DNA of 64,000 bases from Candidatus Heimdallarchaeota archaeon (GTDB taxonomy: Archaea; Asgardarchaeota; Heimdallarchaeia; Heimdallarchaeales; Heimdallarchaeaceae), in contig JAHLWR010000007.1 of assembly GCA_019057815.1 (NCBI GenBank), positions 95,386-159,385 of the forward strand, in the 5' to 3' direction. The notes below the pieces were generated by a model. The model had not been told where the DNA came from. It saw nothing but the letters and a program-made list of their open reading frames with translations, and made no database searches. This document shows positions 55,333-62,687 of this stretch, piece by piece. Each line of letters begins with the position of its first letter. Position 1 is the first letter of the stretch. The translations under genes and the position numbers were made by a program.

Positions 55333-56592
55333 ATGATGACCAAAGTTTTGCGGACAGAAATAATGGAGGTACGACGAAACAAAGAGTTGAGCAAGCTTTG
55401 TCATCAGACTAAGAACCTCTACAATCGAGCAAATTTCCTGATTAAAGAACAGCTTAAGAAAAGCGACAAACTATTGTTCTACAACGATCTGGATAGACTC
55501 TTGAAGGAAGAACAGTGTTACAAACTTTTACCTGCTCACACAGCTCAACACGTCCTCAAATTGCTGACAAGGAACTGGAAAGCTTACTTCCAAGCTCTGA
55601 AAGAATGGAAGAAACAGCCTAACAAATTCCTCAGTTGTCCTCGTTCTCCCTATTTCAAGAAACCTTCTGGGGAAACCATCGCTATCTTTAGTAACCAGCA
55701 AGCGAGAATTGTCAATGGGTGGGTGGTATTGCCAAAAAAAGTTAAGTTCACAATCAAGACTCGATTAACAGCTCATGATGACTTGCGAGAAGTGCGTGTC
55801 ATCCCTCGAGGAGTAGGATACACTATCGAGCTTGTTTATCACAAAAATCTTCCAAAGCCAACTAAAAAGAAAAAGAACAGAAAGGGTTCCATCGATTTAG
55901 GGTTAACCAACCTCGTGACTTTTGTGGATAACATCGGATCGCGTCCGATTGTCATCAAGGACGAGGGTAAAGGGATAAAATCATTCACACAATATTATTT
56001 GAAAGAAGTAAAAAAGTTACAACAGCAGTATGCATCACAGCAACGAAGACAATTACAAAAAAACAATAGATTAGTCTATGGCCAGGATTTCTACCATCTT
56101 CGCCAACACTGGAGGTGGAAGTTGAAGGACTGGTTACACAAAGTTAGCAAGTTCCTTGTTGAACTCTGGGAAAGCAGAGGGTTACACACTGTCTACATCG
56201 GCTACAATCCTCTCTGGAAACAGCAACTTAGGTTGAGAAAGAAAATTACCCAGCTTTTTGTCATCGTTCCCTTTGACAAACTCATCAAACTCCTTCAATA
56301 TAAGGCTGAAGAGAAAGGGATAAAGGTTGCACAAGTAGAAGAGTCTTATACCTCTAAATGTAGTTTCCTAGACAATGAGTCTCCCCAGCACTACGCTCAT
56401 TATAAAGGTAAGAGAGTGCACCGAGGGCTGTTTCGTTCCGCAACAGGTTTGTTGATCAATGCTGATGTTAACGCTGCTTACAACATCTTACTTAAAGGCG
56501 ATCCGCAAGCATTACCATGTCGTAATGTGGGCGGGGTAGGAGGGTATGTGATTTACCCCCTTAGAGTGAGCTACCCAGCAATGACTCTCTAA
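55333..56592 (+). CDS. tnpB: TnpB (IS605/IS1341-type RNA-guided nuclease)
   Basis: This is a 419-residue TnpB, the transposon-encoded RNA-guided nuclease ancestral to Cas12. RuvC-I is GSIDLGLTNLVTF (D188) and RuvC-III is INADVNAAYNI (D378). The usual RuvC-II glutamate position reads VYIGYNPLWKQ (G290), while VEESYTSKCSF supplies E336/E337. Only one Cys is present where a four-Cys zinc finger is common. The N terminus is Lys/Arg-rich with helices for guide-RNA binding. GC content is visibly higher than in neighbouring genes, indicating transfer. No TnpA adjoins it, so it is not autonomous. The first codons are ATGATG; either may start. Confidence 0.92.
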   Translation: MMTKVLRTEIMEVRRNKELSKLCHQTKNLYNRANFLIKEQLKKSDKLLFYNDLDRLLKEEQCYKLLPAHTAQHVLKLLTRNWKAYFQALKEWKKQPNKFLSCPRSPYFKKPSGETIAIFSNQQARIVNGWVVLPKKVKFTIKTRLTAHDDLREVRVIPRGVGYTIELVYHKNLPKPTKKKKNRKGSIDLGLTNLVTFVDNIGSRPIVIKDEGKGIKSFTQYYLKEVKKLQQQYASQQRRQLQKNNRLVYGQDFYHLRQHWRWKLKDWLHKVSKFLVELWESRGLHTVYIGYNPLWKQQLRLRKKITQLFVIVPFDKLIKLLQYKAEEKGIKVAQVEESYTSKCSFLDNESPQHYAHYKGKRVHRGLFRSATGLLINADVNAAYNILLKGDPQALPCRNVGGVGGYVIYPLRVSYPAMTL

Positions 56593-56600
56593 GAAAGATC
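56521..56600 (+). ncRNA. Candidate omega RNA (reRNA) at the 3' end of tnpB
   Basis: The last 70 bases of tnpB are G/C-rich and able to fold. ggggta (56533-56538) pairs with tacccc (56554-56559), or gggtag (56534-56539) pairs with ctaccc (56571-56576). TnpB guide RNAs are known to overlap the 3' end of the gene and run into flanking DNA, which then acts as guide. The exact RNA end and guide cannot be fixed without the element boundary. Confidence 0.45.
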
Positions 56601-56605
56601 GTGTT

Positions 56606-56622
56606 ATATGACAATATGACAA
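56606..56622 (+). repeat. Tandem octamer and right inverted-repeat arm after tnpB
   Basis: The octamer atatgaca occurs twice in tandem at 56606-56621. Within it, aatatgacaa (56613-56622) complements the left arm at 55282-55291. It lies 14-30 bases after the tnpB stop, near where the right end of such an element is expected. Confidence 0.35.
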
Positions 56623-56706
56623 AATTAAATCATGTGTTTCTTTATGATTTACATATTTGAGGGAAATTAAGGTTATATGATAAACTTTTAAATCTTAAGT
56701 AATTTC

Positions 56707-58017
56707 ATGGGGATATCTATGAAATTCTCTTCCTTTCTTTCCACTAAAGGACATCACATTGATGACACCGTTGATTTAAAAAAAGGCACACTTGCTTGGG
56801 GTATAAAAGCTAAAAATATGGCTAAAACCGTTCCAAGTTTTATCAATGCGACCATTGGAAGCGCTACAGAAGATGATGGTTCGCTTCTAATTCTACCAAC
56901 AATAAAGAAGGAAATAAATGAGCTAACAAGTACTCAACTTTTCGGTTATGCTAATGTTAGAGGTCAAACAACTTTTGTCAAACATTGGAAAGAAGACACA
57001 TTAAGCACATTTCCAGAAAGGTTAGTTGAGAGAGCTGATCAGCTTTCAACTCTACCAGTCACAACTTGTGGGGGTTTGACAGCAGGTCTTTCAATAACAG
57101 GACAATTATTTCTAGAAGAAAATGACTCTTTATTAGTTCCTGTTTCTCGATGGAGAAATGTTGACAATATTTTCTTCAGGAATTTAAATATACGCGAAGA
57201 AAATTACAGATTAATCACCAAAGAAGGGAAACTATGCTTTGAGAATCTTGTTGAAAAAATAGAAGAAAAAGAGAAAAAAGGGAAGAAAATTGGAATCTAT
57301 CTTAACTTTCCTAACAACCCCTCTGGTATTAGTCCATCTTTTGACCAACTCAAAATTTTACTAGAAAAACTAGAGGAAGTCAAAACACCAGTCATAATCC
57401 TTCTTGACGATGCTTATGAGGGATATGTATTTGAAAAAGATGTTATCAACCACTCAATTTTCCCCTATTTAGTAGGTCTTAATGATAATGTCATTACTGC
57501 TAAAATCGATGGAATATCAAAAAGATATTGTGCATATGGGATGAGATTAGGTCTGGTAACATTAGGATTTGGAAAACATAAAGGTCAGGAGCTAAAAGAA
57601 CAATCTAGGGAGCTATTGGCAAAAGCTGCTAGAACAATAGCATCTAGTTCTCCAAGAGGAATTCAAGAAGTTTTAGCAAAAATATTCTCAGATGAAGAGA
57701 AGAAACAACAACTTTTGAAAGAGAAAAAACGAGTCTTTGATGTCATCGAATCGAGATACAAATTAACAAAAGAGATAACAAAGAAAAACGGTCATCCTCA
57801 TTTCACCTCTGTAGATTTCAACTCAGGATTTTTCTGTTACTTCATTGTTAATGACAACAAATCTGCTTCAGCTTTAGGAGAGGAGATGTTAGAAAAAGGG
57901 CTGGGTATCGTCCCGTTTGAAAACAAAGAAACAGGATTAAATGGCATAAGAATGGCTTTCTGTTCTATTAGAAGAGAAAATATTTCTAGAGCTCTGGACA
58001 TTCTCTACTCATCATAA
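56707..58017 (+). CDS. PLP-dependent aminotransferase, class I/II fold
   Basis: This 436-residue aminotransferase-fold enzyme has LNFPNNPSGISP (substrate-side loop), VIILLDDAYEGYVFE (PLP Asp and Tyr) and AKIDGISKRYCAYGMRLG, with Schiff-base K272 counted from the ATG at 56707. It also has the C-terminal GIRMAFCSI arginine that binds the carboxylate. It resembles aspartate/aromatic aminotransferases but is diverged; the substrate is unknown. A second ATG at 56719 follows ggggat and may be the true start. A TATA-like ttatat lies about 34 bases upstream of the first ATG. Confidence 0.82.
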   Translation: MGISMKFSSFLSTKGHHIDDTVDLKKGTLAWGIKAKNMAKTVPSFINATIGSATEDDGSLLILPTIKKEINELTSTQLFGYANVRGQTTFVKHWKEDTLSTFPERLVERADQLSTLPVTTCGGLTAGLSITGQLFLEENDSLLVPVSRWRNVDNIFFRNLNIREENYRLITKEGKLCFENLVEKIEEKEKKGKKIGIYLNFPNNPSGISPSFDQLKILLEKLEEVKTPVIILLDDAYEGYVFEKDVINHSIFPYLVGLNDNVITAKIDGISKRYCAYGMRLGLVTLGFGKHKGQELKEQSRELLAKAARTIASSSPRGIQEVLAKIFSDEEKKQQLLKEKKRVFDVIESRYKLTKEITKKNGHPHFTSVDFNSGFFCYFIVNDNKSASALGEEMLEKGLGIVPFENKETGLNGIRMAFCSIRRENISRALDILYSS

Positions 58018-58113
58018 GAGGAAATCTTTATCTTTCAAATATCAACTAATATAGATTTACCATCCATTATTAATTGAGAAGATTTAAATATTAATTTTCG
58101 TATTAGCTTATTA

Positions 58114-59106
58114 ATGAGAATTCTTAAAAATTATAACAAATGTCTTTTCATCATCACAATCATTATTATCAGTATTTTTGTCAATCCTTCTGTCATAGCA
58201 GATTCCCAAGATTATTGGAGCAGTTATAGCGACACTTATGTTTACAAAGGAACAAGGTCATACTATGCTGTATATCCTGATCCTCTTAACAACACAAACG
58301 AATGGCAACATGATATTGTACCTGTTGAGCTACTTAATGTTTCTATAGATCAAAACGTTGTCAATTTTCGTTCAAAGGATATTTGGTTGCATTTTATGGG
58401 ATTGCAACATTTCGAGACTCCAGAAGAATATGACACATACAAACAGGAAGTATGGGATTATGATAATGTTACAGGAACAGGGAAAGCTGCTATTGTCTAT
58501 ACAGAAAATGAGAATGAAGTTTGTCTAACTGATGCGCAATATAACCCTATTACGACAAGTATTGAGATACCTATTGATGTAATAGCACTATTTGATGAAT
58601 GGATTTATTCGTATGTCTGGGGTATCTGGTTTTTACCAACAGAATCACCTGAATTTTCATTCGTTACGGATTATTCTAAATATAATAATGAAACAATAGT
58701 TGGTCAAAGCTCATATACACGATCTGTCTCTGTAAAGATTAGAAATCACTTCTGGCTTAATTCTACCCTATATAAGGGCTGGGAAATCTCCACAATAGAA
58801 GAAGAACAAGTGATTATAAATGGAACGTTTAGCTGGAACAATCATTATGAAAGATTGATATGTTACTTAGAAAATGGAATTTTGTACAATTATTTCGTAG
58901 ATTATGAATACAATAGCTATAACTCCTACAATCCAAATATTACATCCGAATTTCGCATTTTTCTTGACGAACCTTATCTCCAAGAAGGGATAATATCTAG
59001 CTGGTTACTTATTCTACTCACAGTCGGAACAGCATCTATTGTCTGTTTAGCTATTGCGCTCTTAACTTGGAAAAGAATAAAAATACGAAAACTAGCAGAC
59101 GCTTAA
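58114..59106 (+). CDS. Exported, C-terminally anchored protein of unknown function
   Basis: This 330-residue protein has a signal peptide (about 1-29, cleavage near VIA-DSQ), an aromatic-rich beta domain (YWSSYSDTYVYKG, IWFLPTESPEF), several N-x-T sequons and one membrane segment near the C terminus (SSWLLILLTVGTASIVCLAIALLTW) followed by a basic tail. I know no family. It may be co-transcribed with the aminotransferase, 96 bp upstream, but a TATA-like atttaaatat before it suggests its own promoter. Confidence 0.65.
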   Translation: MRILKNYNKCLFIITIIIISIFVNPSVIADSQDYWSSYSDTYVYKGTRSYYAVYPDPLNNTNEWQHDIVPVELLNVSIDQNVVNFRSKDIWLHFMGLQHFETPEEYDTYKQEVWDYDNVTGTGKAAIVYTENENEVCLTDAQYNPITTSIEIPIDVIALFDEWIYSYVWGIWFLPTESPEFSFVTDYSKYNNETIVGQSSYTRSVSVKIRNHFWLNSTLYKGWEISTIEEEQVIINGTFSWNNHYERLICYLENGILYNYFVDYEYNSYNSYNPNITSEFRIFLDEPYLQEGIISSWLLILLTVGTASIVCLAIALLTWKRIKIRKLADA

Positions 59107-59204
59107 TCTTTGAGATTTTCAGGTTTGAGAAGTAAATCCCAATCAGATGTTGTTTTAATAGCGTTAGACAGACTTTTTTTCTCCAAGCTAAAGTAGAACC
59201 AGAT

Positions 59205-59606
59205 CTATTTCTCTATTTTGATTTGAGAATATTTCATTTTTAGTTCCCGAAATTTTGAACTATTTAAACCCTCAATATATGTAACTTTAAACCTCTGGAT
59301 TTTTATCCAGTAACCTGAATTTACTTTATAACCAAATTTTCTAAACTCATTTTTTAAGAAACCATGAAATTTTTTACCTTCAGGATCAGCATCTAACAAT
59401 AAAATAATTTGATAATCTTTGGAATATTTAACCATGATTCCTTCTGAAAATTCTAATAGAGGGGGTGACAGAATTTCTATTGGGTAAGTAATTTCCCAGA
59501 ATTTAAGAGCTTCTTTATCTTTTACTCCTTCAACTATTATAACTGATTTATGCTCATTTTGAAGTCTATCAACAAATTCAAAAAAATCTTCTTCCGGGAA
59601 ATCCAT
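59205..59606 (-). CDS. Small Toprim-domain protein
   Basis: This 133-residue protein is essentially one Toprim domain: the glutamate motif SVIIVEGVKDKEAL (about 20-33) and the metal-binding ILLLDADPEGKKFH (about 67-80). It resembles the archaeal UPF0292/RNase M5-like small Toprim family, which may act on structured RNA. It sits 66 bp after plsY on the same strand. The nuclease role is inferred from the fold only. Confidence 0.75.
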   Translation of the reverse strand: MDFPEEDFFEFVDRLQNEHKSVIIVEGVKDKEALKFWEITYPIEILSPPLLEFSEGIMVKYSKDYQIILLLDADPEGKKFHGFLKNEFRKFGYKVNSGYWIKIQRFKVTYIEGLNSSKFRELKMKYSQIKIEK

Positions 59607-59672
59607 TAAGAAATAATTAGTGTATAATTTATATGTTTATAGAATAAGAAGGAAAAAGGAAAAAAGGAAAAT

Positions 59673-60401
59673 CTATTTTAATGCTTCTTCAGCCTTACCT
59701 TTGAAAATCTTCCATAATTTCATTTTCGAAGCTTCACCTGATTTAATCTTTGCAAAGTTCTCATATTGTCTTGATAGAACTACTACAGTTAGAGCAAAGA
59801 GCGTTATCATCGCTACTAGTGGTATTTGATCGGCTACAAGAGCGAAATTTGTTTCAGAAATTGGAGTAACATACCATTCCCAGAAGTATAGAACTACACC
59901 CATAGTGATGAAGTTAACGATGTAAGTAATAGCACTGTAAAGTACAATAGATCCAATTACAAAGAAGCCTACTAACCAAATTGGGATGTAAATAGGATTA
60001 AAGAATATTAACACACCCATACTTGTTGCGACTCCTTTTCCACCTGGTGAAAATAGCCAGATATTCCAATTATGGCCCAAAACAGCAGCAGCTCCTGCAA
60101 ATGCTATCACCCAAGGATCACTATTTACAACTTTAAATGAGAGATATTGAACTAGTAGCATTGCCAGATAGCCCTTAAGCACATCAAAAACCAGAATTAC
60201 TAAACCCATTGAATATGAAAACCAATCAGGTTTCCCAGCTTGCTTCAGGGCTCTAATCAGATTCCTTCCACCAACGTTTTTTGAACCGACTGTTCGAATA
60301 TCCAAACCCTTGAGAAGAATTTTGCATAGAATGAAAGCTGAGGGTAATGAGCCGAATAGATAGCCTATTGAAACTGCCCAAACAACATCTATTGTTACCA
60401 T
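59673..60401 (-). CDS. plsY: PlsY-like glycerol-3-phosphate acyltransferase
   Basis: PlsY is the membrane enzyme that transfers an acyl group from acyl-phosphate to glycerol 3-phosphate in bacterial lipid synthesis. All three cytoplasmic motifs are recognisable: FGSLPSAFILCKI, DIRTVGSKNVGGRNLIRAL (bacterial form GSGNPGATNxxR) and LGHNWNIWLFSPGGKGVATSMG. There are five to six membrane segments in 242 residues, slightly longer than bacterial PlsY, with a basic C-terminal tail. In an archaeal context its substrate is uncertain: it may acylate G3P or act on an unrelated polyol phosphate. Confidence 0.85.
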   Translation of the reverse strand: MVTIDVVWAVSIGYLFGSLPSAFILCKILLKGLDIRTVGSKNVGGRNLIRALKQAGKPDWFSYSMGLVILVFDVLKGYLAMLLVQYLSFKVVNSDPWVIAFAGAAAVLGHNWNIWLFSPGGKGVATSMGVLIFFNPIYIPIWLVGFFVIGSIVLYSAITYIVNFITMGVVLYFWEWYVTPISETNFALVADQIPLVAMITLFALTVVVLSRQYENFAKIKSGEASKMKLWKIFKGKAEEALK

Positions 60402-60560
60402 GATTGCAATGTAAATTAACTTCTTTAAAAACTTTATTCGGTAAAATTCTTACGTTTTAAATTCGTTTACAAATAGAATTCAATGGAGATTCTTCCATAT
60501 ATTACTTCTTTTTTCTTTTTAATCACAAGAAATATAACTTCTTTATTCTTAGAAAGAACT

Positions 60561-61745
60561 ATGAATATTGTAAAGATTACTGAGAAAGAAAACCTCCTAA
60601 AGGCAGCTAAATTAGCTCAATTATGTTTTCATGACACATACGAGAAAATGGAGAAACACTTCTTAGGGGTCAAAGAACAGGATTTACGAGGTGTTTTTGA
60701 AGGAAGTAACCTTATCGCAGGAGCAGCTTCAATTGATTTTGAAATATTCATTAGAGATCAGTTGTTCAAGTGCTCTGGAATTTCTGCTGTTATGACAGAT
60801 CCGATTCATAGAAGAAAGGGATTAGTAAAGAAATTAATGAAAGAACTTTTATTTGACAAATTTAAAGAGGGGTACCCTATCAGCGCTTTATGGCCTTTTG
60901 AACACTCTTTCTATCGTAAATTTGGATTCGAAAGTTGCGAAAAACCTCTTCGATTTAAATTCAAACCTTCTGATATAATAGATAGTCTTGAAGCTGATTC
61001 ATCTATCAAGGTAAGAGAAATTACAGACGAAAGTGACTTTCCACTTCTAAATCTGATTGCTAAAAATGCGAAAAACAAGTATACTAGAATTATTGGTAAA
61101 CATGATGCATGGAAACTTCGAGGAAATCTTTCAGGTTTTAAGATATTCATTTTTGAAAAAAACAACGAGCCTATTGGTTACATAACTTTCAAATTCAAGA
61201 AAATAAAAGAATGGATTTATCATATGATTGTTATGGATTTTGCATATAAAGACATATTAACAAAACATGCAATTCTCAGGTTTATGAAAAATTTTGATAG
61301 CGATATGAGCTTCATTGAAATGACAATTCCATACGAAGAAGAGATGATTAGCTACTTGAAGAGCTATGGTTCTGAAAATCAATTCTCCTCTTGGCCAGCT
61401 ATGGTTAGAATACTCAATGTTGAAATCTTTTTCCAACAGCTTGAATTCTCGAAAAAACTTAACAAATCATTATACATGAAAATCGAAGATCCAGTTATAG
61501 AAGAAAATTCAGGTATTTGGAACTTAGCTATAAGTGATGGAAAATGTGAAATCGAAAAGATAGTCGAAAAAACTATTGCTAAAGAGAGTTTGCTTGAACT
61601 TTCTATAAACCAACTTACACAAATAATAACAGGATTTGCAACAGTTAAACAAGTTTTAGAAGCAAAAAAAGAGAATATACCACAAGAATGGATAGAACAT
61701 GTACTTTTTCCAGCAAAAGCTACTGCAGTGCAGATATGGTTCTAG
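60561..61745 (+). CDS. Eis-like GNAT acetyltransferase with SCP2-like C-terminal domain
   Basis: This 394-residue protein has the Eis-family layout: an N-terminal GNAT domain (SGISAVMTDPIHRRKGLVKKLMKELL binds acetyl-CoA), YPISALWPFEHSFYRKFGF, a second diverged GNAT part (about 150-290) and a C-terminal sterol-carrier-like domain. It ends in Phe, whose carboxylate is the general base in Eis. Eis proteins acetylate amines such as aminoglycosides or lysines; the native target is unknown. The ATG at 60561 (MNIVKITEKE) is chosen; the frame extends to 60483, but those 26 residues are hydrophobic and unlike the family. Confidence 0.82.
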   Translation: MNIVKITEKENLLKAAKLAQLCFHDTYEKMEKHFLGVKEQDLRGVFEGSNLIAGAASIDFEIFIRDQLFKCSGISAVMTDPIHRRKGLVKKLMKELLFDKFKEGYPISALWPFEHSFYRKFGFESCEKPLRFKFKPSDIIDSLEADSSIKVREITDESDFPLLNLIAKNAKNKYTRIIGKHDAWKLRGNLSGFKIFIFEKNNEPIGYITFKFKKIKEWIYHMIVMDFAYKDILTKHAILRFMKNFDSDMSFIEMTIPYEEEMISYLKSYGSENQFSSWPAMVRILNVEIFFQQLEFSKKLNKSLYMKIEDPVIEENSGIWNLAISDGKCEIEKIVEKTIAKESLLELSINQLTQIITGFATVKQVLEAKKENIPQEWIEHVLFPAKATAVQIWF

Positions 61746-61781
61746 AAAGATTTTTTGATAAAGGAAAAATAAAAAGAAGTT

Positions 61782-62531
61782 TCAACTATAGAAATCTTCT
61801 TCATCTCTTATTTTGACATCGCCTTCTTTGAGCATCGGTTCTACGTTATAGACTACTTTTCCCTTCCAATAATACTCACCAGTACGGTAAATAGGATTTT
61901 TCCTCATATAAGCCAGAGAACTTCTTGGTATTTCGTGTTTAGTGCTTATCGTCGACATTGTAACATTATCTTCGAACATCTGGAAAATTTCTATAATCCT
62001 GGGACGCCATTCTTCGTCAACCATTAGTTTTCCATCAATAATTTTGTAACCTACAGGAGGTCTAGACATAATCTTATTTTCATTGATTCTTCGTTTAATA
62101 CCATACATACGTTTCTGTCGGTATTTTTTAAGCTCCTCTTCGCCAAGAATATCATAAATTCTAGTGACTAGAATTTCATCAGATTCTTCTGTTGCTCGAA
62201 TTTCCACACCTAAACTTCGCAAAACTACCGAAGCATAACCTAACATGTCAACTTCCCTTGAAATTCTATCTCGGGTTTGAACCCATATCTCTCTTATTGG
62301 ATCTCCAGCATTATTCTTATTGTATTCAGCAATATATGCAAGTAATTCTTTGTATGCTGGTCTTTGTTCAACATGACTATCACCTGAAATATCTTCATCT
62401 ACAAAAGTTTTCAAAAGATGTCTATATCCGATTTCTTTAAGTCTTTTTTCAATTACATCCTTTTGCGTCTCTAAACCTGATTCTTGATCAGCAGTACTGA
62501 CTCTTATGTAAACTATTACATTAATATGCAT
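61782..62531 (-). CDS. Compact serine site-specific recombinase
   Basis: This 249-residue serine recombinase cuts and rejoins DNA through S12 in VIVYIRVSTADQESG. The resolvase domain (about 1-140) includes WVQTRDRISREVDMLGYASVVLRSLGVEI with the conserved arginines. Then comes a short recombinase domain (about 145-230; GIKRRINENKIMSRPPVGYKI and RSSLAYMRKNPIYRTGEYYW). It lacks the long zinc/coiled-coil tail of phage integrases and the N-terminal MerR domain of IS607 TnpA. A TATA-like ttatatac is only three bases before the ATG, so the message is either leaderless or starts elsewhere. It follows the NosD-repeat gene at 62688 on the same strand. Confidence 0.85.
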   Translation of the reverse strand: MHINVIVYIRVSTADQESGLETQKDVIEKRLKEIGYRHLLKTFVDEDISGDSHVEQRPAYKELLAYIAEYNKNNAGDPIREIWVQTRDRISREVDMLGYASVVLRSLGVEIRATEESDEILVTRIYDILGEEELKKYRQKRMYGIKRRINENKIMSRPPVGYKIIDGKLMVDEEWRPRIIEIFQMFEDNVTMSTISTKHEIPRSSLAYMRKNPIYRTGEYYWKGKVVYNVEPMLKEGDVKIRDEEDFYS

Positions 62532-62541
62532 AGTATATAAG

Positions 62542-62552
62542 AAGGTGACCTT
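62542..62552. promoter_or_regulatory. Short palindrome upstream of the serine recombinase
   Basis: aaggt-g-acctt is a perfect 5-base inverted repeat around one central G, eleven bases before the recombinase ATG and next to its TATA-like sequence. It may be an autoregulatory operator or a recombination core; it is short enough to be chance. Confidence 0.25.
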
Positions 62553-62687
62553 TTTCTAATACTCAATATCACATAGAGAACATAGGGTGAATACAAAATG
62601 TCTAAATAATTTTGTCGGTAATCTGGAAGAAACAATGTCTCATTCAACTTGAAGGTGCGAATCTCATATTTATCCAATTCACTTCAT

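Noticed and set aside
55282..56622. Classical insertion sequence with terminal inverted repeats
   Set aside because: The 10-base arms are short, there is no target-site duplication that I can see, and TnpB elements do not use such ends; the boundaries are left open.
60483..60560. Hydrophobic N-terminal extension of the Eis-like protein
   Set aside because: The 26 residues are unlike the family, and a good ATG at 60561 gives the normal N terminus.
61782..62531. Serine recombinase as the TnpA of the tnpB element (IS607 type)
   Set aside because: It lies 5 kb away from tnpB, lacks the N-terminal MerR-like domain of IS607 TnpA, and has a recombinase-type C-terminal domain instead.
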